This document shows positions 54,086 through 64,000 of a DNA stretch of 64,000 nucleotides, one piece after another (the stretch's first letter is position 1; every line of letters begins with the position of its first letter). This stretch comes from Cladosporium sp. IMV 00045 (taxonomy: Eukaryota; Ascomycota; Dothideomycetes; Cladosporiales; Cladosporiaceae), in NCBI GenBank assembly GCA_001931905.2, contig MSJI02000840.1:1-64000 (forward strand). The letters run 5' to 3'. The position numbers and the translations under genes are program-made. Under the pieces are notes generated by a model. That model searched no databases, was not told the origin of the DNA, and worked only from the letters and a program-made list of their open reading frames with translations.

Positions 54086-55558
54086 CTACTTGAACCGCTG
54101 CTGCATCCTGTGCCTGTTTCTCGTGACTTGCTCATCAGCCGTGTCCGCCTTTCCAGAAATGCGGTCGAGCTGAGCGTTCTGGCTTCCGATAACGTCTCCA
54201 ATGACTTTGCTGGCCATGTTGACCCGCTTGACGGTGTGGAGGGATCTCGCACTGGGGGAAAGTTAGTCAGTAACCGTGATCACGACAATGTCCAATGTGG
54301 TACGTCTCGAAACTTACAGATTCTGCTCGATCTCATCTTCGTCCCGATCGTCGTCACTGTCCGCTTCGAATTGGAATTTGGAGCGCTCGAGCAAGCTCGC
54401 CTTTTGCGCGTGCGCTCTGCTGTTCATCTCCTTCTCGCTTTGTTGGATACGTTGGTTATCGGCGTATTTGTGGCTGCGGGTGATCTCCTCGATCGCGCGA
54501 TTCTGGTGATGACGCTCCATTTCAAGCTCGTGCTCCTTCGCAAGGCGCTTCTCACGGTTGGTTCCTCGTTGGCCCTTGACGGGGAGAAACATGGTGCTGT
54601 TGGCCACGCTGTCGAGGACCCTGATGTCTCTGTCGGCCTTCTTCGCGGCGACGTTGGATTGGTCGAGGTTGCGCTCGGCGTTGTAGAGACTCTCACCCTG
54701 GCGACCCAGGTTGCCGATGATGCCCGTGGCGAGCTGGTCGAGGTTGTCGGCGGTGCCGACAAGGCCTCTTGTGGTCGCCACGTCTTGCTTCTTGATCATG
54801 CCGATTTCTTGCTTTGCGGCGTCGACGTCTTGATCTTCTTGCTCTTGCTCGCTCAGACCTGGACCGTAGCCGCCGGGCATCTCTGTAGATTCGAACCCGC
54901 CGCCAAAGCCGCTGCTGGCATTTCCGTAGCTCGTGTCCTGGCTTTGCTGTTGAGGTGGTGGCTGCTGTTGCTGCACCCTCTTTGCAGCATCTCCGAACAG
55001 CTCATTTCTGCCAGCGTCTGTGCCCATGGTCTCCTGACTGTTGCTTCTTCCCAGACCGCCGTAGCCTCCAGCACCGCGCCCAGAGCTCGAAGCTCCGCCG
55101 TAAGGGTTCTCGCCGTATCCCCCACCCTGGCCGTAGCTCGATTGTCCATATCCCCCATTTTGTGGAGCCCTGGGTGCTCCGCCGCCGTAGCCTCCGGGAG
55201 GCACCGGGCTCTTGTCTCTGGGGTGTTGACCAGGCCCAGAGTAACTGGGGGGAGGGCCACCAGCATCACCGCCGTTCAGAGAGAGATTGCCGAATGAATT
55301 CGTGGGAGGCTGGGAGAGGTTGCTGGGTTGGCGTGAAGGCTGGCTTGGTGCTGCATAGGGATCGTTGTAGTTGTTCTGGTTCGCGTATGGGTTTGAGCCG
55401 CCGGCCTTTGCGGGCGGGGCAGCGTAAGGGTTCGCGGAAGAGGGCGCAGGGGACGAAGGCTTGCTGGAGGTCGAGGACTTGCTGCGACTCCCGAACAAGG
55501 AGCGTTTCTGGCTATCGAGATCCTCTCCCTTGTCCTTCTTGCCGAGCCAGGAAGGCAT
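54086..55558 (-). CDS. SEC9: Sec9/SNAP-25-type t-SNARE
   Basis: Two exons (55558-54318 and 54251-54086; 66-nt intron) give 468 residues. The N-terminal half is low-complexity, Gly/Pro/Tyr/Gln-rich with NPYA motifs, as in fungal Sec9. The first SNARE motif is near VGTADNLDQLATGIIGNLGRQGESLYNAERNL (quoted in parts, about residues 270-330). The second, completed only by splicing, is ARSLHTVKRVNMASKVIGD then NAQLDRISGKADTADEQV, ending HRMQQRFK. It lacks a membrane anchor, as expected. It forms the plasma-membrane SNARE complex with syntaxin- and synaptobrevin-type partners for secretory-vesicle fusion. Core gene. Confidence 0.93.
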
Positions 55559-56145
55559 GGTGGATGGTGGGATGTTTGTGTGGTCGGTGACGAAGATTGG
55601 AGAAAGCGCTTGACTGGAAGAAAGTGGTATCGCTGAGATCGAGCAGTAGAAGGCGAATACAAGTGGAGATCAGCAGCAAGGTATGTGAAGTAATTTGAGG
55701 GTTGACAGTTCAGGAGAATGGTGAGACGACGCTGTGAATTAGTCCAGAAGGCAGCGGCTCCAAATAGACGACGACGCAGCGCCAGTGGCGGAGCCGAGCT
55801 GACCCTGAATATGATCTGATGCGCCCCGCATTCAGGCACTCGCTGCAACGACAGTGACTGGACTTCAGGCAACAAAGAAATATCGAAGAGACATTCAATA
55901 TCGGCAATAAAATCATGAACAAGATTACATAAATCATGATCGACTCGAAATCGGGAAGTATGTTCAATGCCACATTGTTCGCTCGCATTTTCTATGATAC
56001 ACAAGACTACACACACATTCTTCACTTCATCCTGCAGGCGTCGTCAGGCGCCCGATGATCTCAAACATCTCTCTGTTCGCGCCAAGTCAACAAGACACAG
56101 CCTCGCGTCGTCTGCCTGTACCCTGTTCATCGCTTGTCTCTCAAT

Positions 56146-57878
56146 CTACCAGGCATTGATATCGAAATACTCCTCGCCGAAGAACGTCACGACAACCGTG
56201 CGGTCGGCAAACTTCCTACCAGCAAGTGCAGCAAGCGCCTTCTGCGCCGAAGCTGGGTCTTCGTATTTGACGTAGATCTTGCCGATGCCAGGAGACTGTC
56301 TGGAGCCGGTGGGGCGTGGCATCTTGGTTTCGAGAACTTTGCCATATTTGGCGCACTCGTCTTTGACGTCGTCGAGGATTTCTGGAAAATGGTCAGTTGG
56401 TTGGATTCGAGAGAGCGGTGGTGACTGTTCTTACCCTCCGATTCGTCCGTGTCCATCAGTTCATCCGGCGTGATCATGTTCATCAGGCACAACACTCTGC
56501 CAGCCTCGGCGTCTGCCTTGGCCTGGGTGCCCGCCATCAGACTCATCGCGTTGACACTCATCTCTCCGCTCACTTGCTGGATACCAATACTCGCGCGCTT
56601 GACCTTCAGGGCGGCGTCTCCGAGTTCCATCCCGTTCAAACTCTCCACCGCCGCATCCGTGACGCTTGAATCCATGTACTCGCAGAAGGCAATTCCTCTG
56701 CTCTGTTCGGAGGCGGTGTCTTTGACCAAAACGAAGGACTTCAGCTCGCCGAAAGACTGAAGGAGCTCTTGCATCTGTTCATCGTTGAGGTAGATTGGGA
56801 TGTTCGTGATGCTGATCTTGTTCTGCGTGTCCGGAACGACGGTAGAGAGCACGCCAGCCTCATGCTGAGTTTCATCAGTCACGGTCGGCACAATGTAGTC
56901 CTTCGGTCTGCCGATTTGAAGGCCCTTCGGTGTGCCGTTTGACTCGCCATTGCTCGTGTCCATGCCTTCGGGCTCCATACTGATGCCATCCAAGGCCATG
57001 GCGTTGGTAGCATCCTCTGAAGTCTTGAACTCCAACAACGCATAGCCTTGAGAATTGTTGACCTGGGCGGAGACGCAAGGATCGTTGCCCTTGGTGACGT
57101 TGAGGCCATTGAGCTGCAGGTTGAAGAAGGCAGTGACACTCTCGTCGGTGGCAGAAGCAGGCAGATTGTGGGCGAACAGGCGTTTCGATTGGCGGGCGGT
57201 AGACGGCTTGAGAGCATTGGTGCTGGCCTGATTGCCAGGCTGGTTCATAAACGCCTGCAACTTGGACGGATCCATCGCTTGCTGTCTGGGAGCACCTGGC
57301 AGGGGGAACATACCCGACAGCTTAGCTTGCTCGGCTGTCACATTCTCATATCCGGGCGGCTTGATGTCCCACTGATTCAACCTGCGCTTGCGAACAAGCA
57401 CGGATGGAACGTCAGTAAGATCAGGTGTGGGCTCTTTGGGCTTGCGCGGAGGAGGCGATGCGCTCTTAACGCGCGACTGGCGTTCCATTTGGCGCATGTC
57501 ATCGTTATCGCGAGCTCTGTCTTCACCTCTGTGATCACGGTCACGGTCTGCACGCCTGTCATCACGTCGGCCTCCCCTGCGGTCGTCGAACAAGTCCCTG
57601 TCGCGGCGGTTGTCGCGTCTGCGGTCTCCGTCGTCTCTTCTCGCGTCCCTTCTCGCAGCACCGCGGTCCCAATCCCTGTCACGCCTGTCCCTTCCTCCTT
57701 GGTATCTGTCTTCGCGCTCCCGCTCTCTGTAGTCTCGGCTCGAGGAGTACGAGTCTACATCTCCAAATTCCCTGCGGCCTCCTCCGCCGCGAGGTGAGCG
57801 CGAACGTCTGCGCCTGTCTCCTCCATCACGGTCGCGTCGGCGGTCATCGCGGGAAGACTGCATCCGGCGGTCAGACAT
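56146..57878 (-). CDS. U2AF large subunit (U2AF65), splicing factor
   Basis: Two exons (57878-56435 and 56381-56146; 53-nt intron) give 559 residues. The N-terminal RS-like region is rich in RD/DR and RS repeats (about 1-130). A conserved U2AF-ligand-type motif follows (LNQWDIKPPGYENVT), the stretch that binds the small U2AF subunit. Two RRMs are seen (KRLFAHNLPASATDESV; KISITNIPIYLNDEQM with RGIAFCEY). The C-terminal UHM is completed by exon 2 (KIYVKYEDPASAQKALAALAG ... FFGEEYFDINAW). It recognises the 3' splice-site polypyrimidine tract. A long plus-strand frame over the RS part is an antisense shadow. Fission yeast calls this gene prp2. Confidence 0.94.
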
Positions 57879-58975
57879 TGTGATCTGATCTTGCGGATGT
57901 GTCGTGGTGTGTGTGCGAACTCTTACGGAGTGTTCTGAGAGGATCTTTGGGTGGTTCGAGTATGTCTGGTGAACCTGGAAGAATGAGCCCGTCGTGTGAG
58001 AACGCCCAAGTTCCAAGTCGCGTCAATCGCTGACTGGGACGCAGTTCAGGGCTGTGAGGAGAGGCAAAGATGGCGGAAGGGTAATGTGGTTTGGCGGCTG
58101 TTCACAGACGTCCGTTACATGCGTATGGACCTCTAGCAACAAGAACTTGAGAAGCTGGAGGACTCGGGTCCACTTCGGCGCGAGCCGCGGAGCCGCCGAC
58201 CGCTGACCCCATTGTTAGACTTTGGTGCCTAAGCGAACAACGATGAAGGAAGGTACCATACATCATCGTTCAGACCTCGTAACAACTTTTCTGGCCTCAA
58301 CAATCTTGCACAACGCGGGCCACAAGAGCGGCTTGCGAGCATGTCGCTAGTCCAATGACTCCACGAACCATCACTGCGCTGACATAGAACTTGCGAGCCC
58401 GTAGATTGACGTCCTGAACCAGAGTCACAGCTGGAATCGGATCATCCATTCGACGGATCACCCTTGTTGCTCATGTGGCGGCCATGAGACTACGCAAACT
58501 CAACCAGAGCGGAACTCTCTTGTAAGCAAGATGAATCCGCCATTGGATGTGCTTTCGTGGTCTCGTTCAACCTGCAAAGAGCGCTCGCTTCTGCCGGCTT
58601 AGTACTAGCCGAAGATATTCGGTTCAACCACATGCATGCTCGCCCGATACCCTTTGCAATGACACGGAAGAGGCTAACATCCAAGGCAAATTTCTTGTGC
58701 CCTCTCCTCTCATCGACTTGTTTGTTGCACGTCACTCGTCGATGCCCTTCAAACTTGCTTTCGTCTAGCAAACCCCGCAAAGCCAAGTGAGATCGCCTAC
58801 GGAAAAATAGCCCTCTTGCACTTTACTTCATGTGGAGCCGTAAACATGGCCTCTGGTATGATCGGTCCTCGGGTAAATGATGCGCGGAAACCAGCTTGGC
58901 TCTGGTATATCAATAAAGAGGAAATGCTCCTTCGTACGGCCAGTCAGAGATCAGCAGCCTCAACTTACTTTTACA
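57879..58975. other. Divergent intergenic region
   Basis: Between the U2AF gene (minus) and the GH43 gene (plus). Short frames only; no repeats or RNA genes recognised. Confidence 0.45.
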
Positions 58976-60514
58976 ATGCTGTCTGTGAAAACGGCCCTTG
59001 TCGGGCTTCTTGTCAGTTCTTTTGCGTCTGCCAAATGGATTGTTCCAGCTGGCAGATGGCGTGACACGGACGGTGGAATCATAAATGCCCATGCTGGTAG
59101 CGTTACTTGGGACCACATCACTGGAAAGTACTTCTGGTTTGGTGAATACAAAACCGAAGAGCAAGAGGAAGGAGGTGGCGTTACCGTGTACAGTTCGGAC
59201 GACCTTGGAACCTGGCAGTACCATGGACTTGCATTGGGTAGGTATTGTGAAGCCATAAAGTATTCTACTATCCACTAACAATTCCATGCAGCTCCCGAGG
59301 AAGGCCATCCTTATATCTCATCTGATATGATCATCCAACGACCGAAGGTTGTCTACTCCGAAGTTGAGCAACAATACCACATGTGGTGGCATGCCGACAA
59401 TGCAACCTATGGTCTGCTGCTCCAAGGCCTAGCTACATCGCCCAACATCACCGGGCCATACAGCTTTGTCGACGCCACCGCACCCCTGGGCAACTGGTCT
59501 CAGGACTTCGGAATGTTCACCGATTACAAAGACAATCAAACGTACGCCTTGTACTCAAACGGAGATAGTGTCGAAGGCCGCGACGTGTACATCAGCTCTT
59601 TCAACGATGAACTCACCGAAATTGACTCTGTGGTTCACCGCTTCAACAAGTACGACCTCGAGGCTCCGACGATCATCCAGACAGACAAGAGTTACTACGC
59701 CCTCATGAGCCACAAGACGGGCTACCGACCCAACAACGTGGTCGCATTCCGCTCCGATTCCCTCTCTGGACCCTGGTCCCAACCCTTCATGATCGCAGAT
59801 CCTTACACTCGCACCTACAACTCGCAGTCAGGCTTCTCGCTCCGTATCGTAGGAACCGAGAAGACCACGTATCTCTACCTCGGCGATCAGTGGGATCTGC
59901 GCTCCGTCTGGGACAGTCGATACATCTGGCTTCCCTTGACAGTCGACGATGAGAACAACGCCGTTTCGCTAGACTGGCACGACGTCTATGACCTTGACGT
60001 CAAAACGGGCGTCGTCACATCTGTAAACGGTACCACATACGCCGCTTGCGACGCCTCGGTCTCTGGCTCGGCCTGGAAGCAAGAGGCCAACTTCGCCACC
60101 GGCGGACGAATCGTGACAGGCATCTCAGGCAACGACAGCACGGTGACCTTCTCCGGCGTCCAAGGCAGCGGCAAAAAGCAGTGGGTTTCTTTCTATTACC
60201 AAAACACAGACGACTTTGGTTTTGGAGACCAGCCGGGCGGCACCCCAGATCGCATCGGAGGCACGTGGCAGATCAGGCGCATCAGCAGCGTGGTGGTCAA
60301 CGGCAACGTGACCGGCATGCAGACCCTCTACCAGCGCGATACCCACAAGGGAATCATCATGTCCACCCCGCTGGAATTGGACCTCGCAGACGGTGAGAAT
60401 GAGATCACGGTTGGTGGGCTGGACAATGGGAACGGGACCAGAGGTGCGGATTTGGATCGCATTGTGGTGTTCCCCGCCGAGGAGGACTGGAATGCTTCGC
60501 CGGAACCCTACTGA
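58976..60514 (+). CDS. Secreted GH43 enzyme with CBM35-like domain
   Basis: Exons 58976-59237 and 59292-60514 (54-nt intron in an Ala codon) give 494 residues. A signal peptide is present (MLSVKTALVGLLVSSFASA). The catalytic five-bladed domain (about 20-320) contains INAHAGSVTWDHITGKYFWFGEY, then QRPKVVYSEVEQQYHMWWH and YLYLGDQWDLRSVWDSRYIW, the pattern of the exo-beta-1,3-galactanase-type GH43 subfamily (subfamily 24). The C-terminal 130 or so residues (EANFATGGRIVTGISGND ... RGADLDRIVVFP) look like a CBM35 sugar-binding domain. The likely substrate is the beta-1,3-galactan backbone of plant arabinogalactan proteins. The U2AF gene lies upstream on the opposite strand. Confidence 0.87.
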
Positions 60515-61127
60515 GCAGGAGGTCTGTCCTTGTTGGAATTCTACGACCAACGATGCCGAGTCAGCAAGCTTGACACGCTTTCTTGCTGCAAGCTCGTAGT
60601 CACCCGCTCCACGCGAAATGTGCCGTCATCAGCTTTGATCTTCGTAGAAAATAGATGAAACACAACTCAAGTTGTTGCAAGATATGCCTATGTGGACCGA
60701 TGTCGACGATTATCCTGCGCATTTGTGCCCTCACCGTTACTACCTCGCCTATCACTTCCTGGCCTCACCATCGCATCCAGCTCCGAATTTATACAAGCGG
60801 CCTTTGGCATTACTTTTCCACAGCTCCCCTACGACCCTAGAAGTACGCTCACAAGCAAGCCTACTCCGAGAATGAATATGTTCAATCCAATACCCCAGTA
60901 CTCCGCTTTCGTCCGATCGTCTTTGTCTCCCCATGTTTGCATCCCTTTTCGGCGTCGACTGGGGCTCAATGCGGATGCAGTCTTTGTTCGAAACCCAGCA
61001 CAATACCATGTGAGCAAGTAGACGAAGAATAATCAATCTCGCCCACTCAATATCTCCCTCAGTCTATCCTCGCCTTTTGGATAGCACATCACTCACGCAG
61101 CAGCCGTCTCAGTGACCCAACGAAACG
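60515..61127. other. Intergenic region
   Basis: Between the GH43 gene and the small secreted protein gene, both on the plus strand. No supported gene. It probably contains the promoter of the latter. Confidence 0.45.
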
Positions 61128-61772
61128 ATGAAGAACATCCTGACCCTCCTCATCCTCGCCCTCGTGGCCACGCTGGCCCTCGCCTCCCCAGAGGCCATGG
61201 CCGAGCCCGAGCCCGCCAGCACCAACTGGCGCGGCAACAAGGGCAACAGCGACGTAGGCGCTCCTCCAACTTCAGAGATGTCACTTTTCTGACAAGATAC
61301 CTGTACTGACAAAACTCGCCTCAATACAGTGGGGCAAAGGAGCCTGCAAAAAGCGCGCGCCCAACGTCCAGGCCGCCATCGAGCGGTACTGCAGGTGGAC
61401 TGCGGTGACCAAAGGCTTCGTAAGTTGGCCCCGATTCGCTTCGAGAAACAAGTCGGAAGGCAATGTGCAAGGGAAGGATGGAAGCAAAGCTGACGCGTTC
61501 AAGCTCCTCCCCGGCGGCCGCGGCAACAACGTCGAACGCAACGGCAAAGCGGTCGTGTCCATCAAGGCGAGCTGCAATCCGCCTCAGTACCTGCCATGGG
61601 TAAGTCAGCGTTGGAGAGGGATCGTTCCGCACCACACGGAGAGCTAACGATCGGCCAGGACATCTGCTTCAAGCAGTTCTACAGCATGTGCGTCTCTGGA
61701 AATGGGCGGGGCGAGAACTCGCGCGTGTACGGGCGCAAGAAGTGCCAGAGGTGGAGTATTGTCAACCACTGA
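61128..61772 (+). CDS. Small cysteine-rich secreted protein
   Basis: Four exons (61128-61253, 61330-61419, 61504-61599, 61659-61772), all introns in phase 0, give 141 residues. A signal peptide is present (MKNILTLLILALVATLALA), then a short EA/EP-rich leader (SPEAMAEPEPAS). The mature part has six cysteines (KGACKKR, ERYCRW, KASCNPP, DICFKQ, SMCVSG, KKCQRW), is basic, and is Gly/Asn-rich in the middle (LLPGGRGNNVERNG). Size, cysteine count and secretion signal fit a fungal effector or antimicrobial candidate; there is no recognised family. Splice sites are canonical, and the second intron has branch CTGAC. It lies between CAZyme and housekeeping genes, not in the repeat-rich part. Confidence 0.72.
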
Positions 61773-62335
61773 TCGAGCGACGTGGAAGGGAGAGGCGGCA
61801 CGGGTTTGGTTTGGATTTTATGGGAGGCGTTTAGCCTGGATAAGGTATTCGATAGAGAATCTCAAGAAGTCTTGCCCAGCGTTCAATCTGTGAGTTCTTT
61901 ATACTTGGAAACAAGCTGATGAGTCGTCTCATGCTATATAGTATCAGGTGCTTTTTATGATTTACGAAGACCCCATAGTCTCGACACTGTCTTTCCATTT
62001 CTTCAATCTCAATCGAAATTACCTATACAAAAGGGATACCTCAACCCATGCCTGACCGATTGCGCCGCTTTTACCTAAGAGGGTATATCCCGAGTTATGC
62101 TGTGAATATTAACTGGTTTGTGTAATATGTTTGGGGTTTTGTTTTCTTTCATGAAGAATGCACCGTCCATGCTCCTCCTCCGAGGTCCTTGAATCCCTGT
62201 GCGAGCGCCCACCCTGGACATAGAAGATATACGAGACAGACTATTAGACAAGCGAAAAAGGGAATGAGAAAAACAATATAAAGAAAGCCGTGGTGCCTGA
62301 GCGATTGTCATGAAAGCCGATATCGGCAAACGGCA
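61773..62335. other. Convergent intergenic region
   Basis: Between two convergent genes. AT-richer 3' flank sequence; no gene recognised. Confidence 0.45.
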
Positions 62336-64000
62336 TCATACCGAGGTGATTCTGGTTCCTCCGTTGATGCCTTTCTTTGGTCGTAGCGTGATGACGTTCT
62401 CGAGCTCCTTCAGCATGCTGGTGTTTGCTTCGCGACGTGCCATCAGACTTGTGCGCCTCTCGCGCTCTTGGTTTATTTTGGTGATCCTCTCCTCGCGGGT
62501 GAGAGAGGAGCGCTTTTTGGGCATTGCAATGGCTTCGAAGACGGCCTCGCCTTCCTCTGAGGGAGTTGTTGCCATACTCGAGCGATTCGATGTAATGCCT
62601 TCGCTGTCGCCGGACAAGAGCTTGAGGGCATTGGCCGGTGACCCATCTTCGTCTACTGCCGTGAGACCGCCAAGCGATGAGACAGGTGAACGCAGTGCTG
62701 AGGAGTTCGAGGCAAGAGAGAGACGCTTCTCTTGACGTGAAATGTTGGACTGCAAGCTTGCCTTGCCAGCTTCCCACGCTTGCATCAGAACTTTCAAGTC
62801 TGTGCCGATGGAATCGTATTGGGCCATCAAGTTCGGCCCAACATCTGTGAGGTCGTCCGAGGATTCTATCGAGCGGCTTGTTTCTTCCCTCAATACCTGC
62901 ATCTTCGCTTGCAGCCCACGAATGCCAGATGACAAAGCCGAGATTTTGCGTACTTGGCTCCGCATATTGTCGCGAGCGGGACCGGTCGTTGGAGATTTCA
63001 TCGCAGGAGTACTGGGTACACTCAGAGTTTCCATTTCGGCCATGACGGATTGAAGTTTGTCTGCAGAGCTTGCCAATGTGTTGCTGAGTGAGATCAAGAG
63101 TTCTGTAGCTGTGCGCCAGCGTGTGAAGTCTGGTTTGCTGCCGTCCGCTTCCAGAGACATAAGGGCGGAGACAGCCACACGGCGGAGTACGCTCGCTCGG
63201 TATCCCAGCACGCGGAGTGATTTCAATGATTCCGGGTCGTCTTCAAGAGCCGTCAAAGCATCTGGTCCGGACGCATCCTGCGCATCCTGCGGGTTGATGT
63301 CGTAAACGTCGAAATACCGGTCCAGATCGTCCTCATCAATCAAGGTGCGGAGTGTTGCGATCCCAGCAATGCATGCCGGAATAATTGAACCGTATGCCTT
63401 GTGGAGCACTTTGCGCAGTCTGGCGCAACGTCTGGCAGGGCCGCTATCCTCAAGCCTCGAAACAGGGGGTAAAGGCGTGCTCAACCGGTAGCCCTTCGAG
63501 ACCAGTTCAACTTCTTGTATAAACTGCAAAGCGCTCGAACTTGAGATCTCGAAGGCTTGCCAATTCGTGGTCAGATTATTCGCGCCATCGACAGCTTGCT
63601 GGCGGAGGTACTTCAGCCACTGTCTCCTCACGTATGCGTAGCCTATGAGAGCGAGCAAGGCGAAAATTGTCACGACCAAAATTATCCGGCCTTTGCTGAA
63701 AGATCCCCCTTTGGCCGACCGTGCCCAATGTATTAACCATACTGTTGCGAAGGCAATCGCCGCCGTTCCAAGCGCACCATACAGGCTGTTCGCATTGTTG
63801 AATATTGCCGGCTCGCTTGCCACACCGTCTGCGCTCTGAGTCGATACTGAAGTGGGCGGTGGTAGAGAGCCTTGGTCGAGGTATTCATTCAGGAGCTGTG
63901 AGGCTACGAGTGTGTAGCGGAAGTGCTCCAGGAACTTTTCGTTGTCAGTTCGTCCTAGGCGGGAGTTGACGGCGGTCGACCAGGCATTGTGGAAGCGTGC
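62336..64000 (-). CDS. Vezatin-like membrane protein, N-terminus beyond the window
   Basis: The frame is open from the stop at 62336-62338 to the right edge; no ATG start is seen (the codon at 63821-63823 is GTG, with in-frame coding sequence beyond it: FLEHFRYTLVASQLLNEYL). Two membrane helices (GTAAIAFATVWLIHWA, IILVVTIFALLALIGYAYV) are followed by a long helical cytosolic part (RRQWLKYLRQQAVDGAN, FIQEVELVSKGYRLSTPLPP, RRCARLRKVLHKAYGS). This matches the vezatin/myosin-binding family; fungal relatives have been linked to peroxisome inheritance. The C-terminal part has predicted coiled coil (ERITKINQERERRTSL). At least 550 residues are visible. Function is inferred from family only. Confidence 0.75.
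   Translation of the reverse strand, partial: ARFHNAWSTAVNSRLGRTDNEKFLEHFRYTLVASQLLNEYLDQGSLPPPTSVSTQSADGVASEPAIFNNANSLYGALGTAAIAFATVWLIHWARSAKGGSFSKGRIILVVTIFALLALIGYAYVRRQWLKYLRQQAVDGANNLTTNWQAFEISSSSALQFIQEVELVSKGYRLSTPLPPVSRLEDSGPARRCARLRKVLHKAYGSIIPACIAGIATLRTLIDEDDLDRYFDVYDINPQDAQDASGPDALTALEDDPESLKSLRVLGYRASVLRRVAVSALMSLEADGSKPDFTRWRTATELLISLSNTLASSADKLQSVMAEMETLSVPSTPAMKSPTTGPARDNMRSQVRKISALSSGIRGLQAKMQVLREETSRSIESSDDLTDVGPNLMAQYDSIGTDLKVLMQAWEAGKASLQSNISRQEKRLSLASNSSALRSPVSSLGGLTAVDEDGSPANALKLLSGDSEGITSNRSSMATTPSEEGEAVFEAIAMPKKRSSLTREERITKINQERERRTSLMARREANTSMLKELENVITLRPKKGINGGTRITSV

Noticed and set aside
53999..55297. 432-codon plus-strand frame
   Set aside because: Antisense of SEC9; its length comes from the Gly/Pro/Gln-rich codons of the opposite strand.
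57048..57797. 249-codon plus-strand frame
   Set aside because: Antisense of the RS-rich and first RRM region of the U2AF gene.

Overview
The window looks like nuclear DNA of a filamentous ascomycete. Short GT-AG introns (about 45-115 nt) with CTAAT/CTGAC-type branch sites, CFEM, Zn2Cys6, HET and SesA proteins, Fot/pogo and Ty3 elements, and AT-rich blocks with CpA-to-TpA decay (the signature of repeat-induced point mutation, RIP) all fit. The secreted enzymes and small secreted proteins suggest a plant-associated Dothideomycete, but that is inference. No rRNA, tRNA or CRISPR was recognised.

Left part, about 1-31 kb, is an accessory, repeat-rich region. It holds an intact 1322-residue TPR-CHAT protease-like gene (2407-6378), a decayed pogo transposon (7174-9010), a full-length but decayed Ty3 chromovirus with 371-bp LTRs (9524-16473) that carries an antisense ORF with a damaged Zn2Cys6 pattern, a SesA-domain relic, a Zn2Cys6 regulator (19499-22224), and a divergent aldehyde dehydrogenase / 3-hydroxyisobutyrate-dehydrogenase-like pair (22602-25997). 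Next comes an amino-acid permease gene cut in two, with an EF-1alpha fragment and an intact pogo transposon between its halves (27032-29920), then an LTR fragment and the C-terminal remnant of a HET-type gene (to 30820).

Right part, about 31-64 kb, is gene-rich, repeat-poor and mostly intact. It has secreted or surface proteins (GH3 beta-glucosidase, quercetinase-like cupin, CFEM receptor-like protein, GPI-type protein, CE2 esterase, GH43-CBM35 enzyme, six-cysteine small secreted protein), membrane proteins (CorA-like, MFS, vezatin-like) and two core eukaryotic genes, the t-SNARE SEC9 and the U2AF large subunit. The last gene runs off the right edge.

The most notable signals are: (1) three related pogo ends sharing an outer terminus but carrying different doubled inner words; (2) an antisense ORF in the retroelement whose six-cysteine Gal4-type pattern has lost exactly two cysteines, each by a RIP-type change; (3) an intact TPR-CHAT gene in the same island as broken SesA and HET genes, suggesting a decaying self/non-self or cell-death locus.
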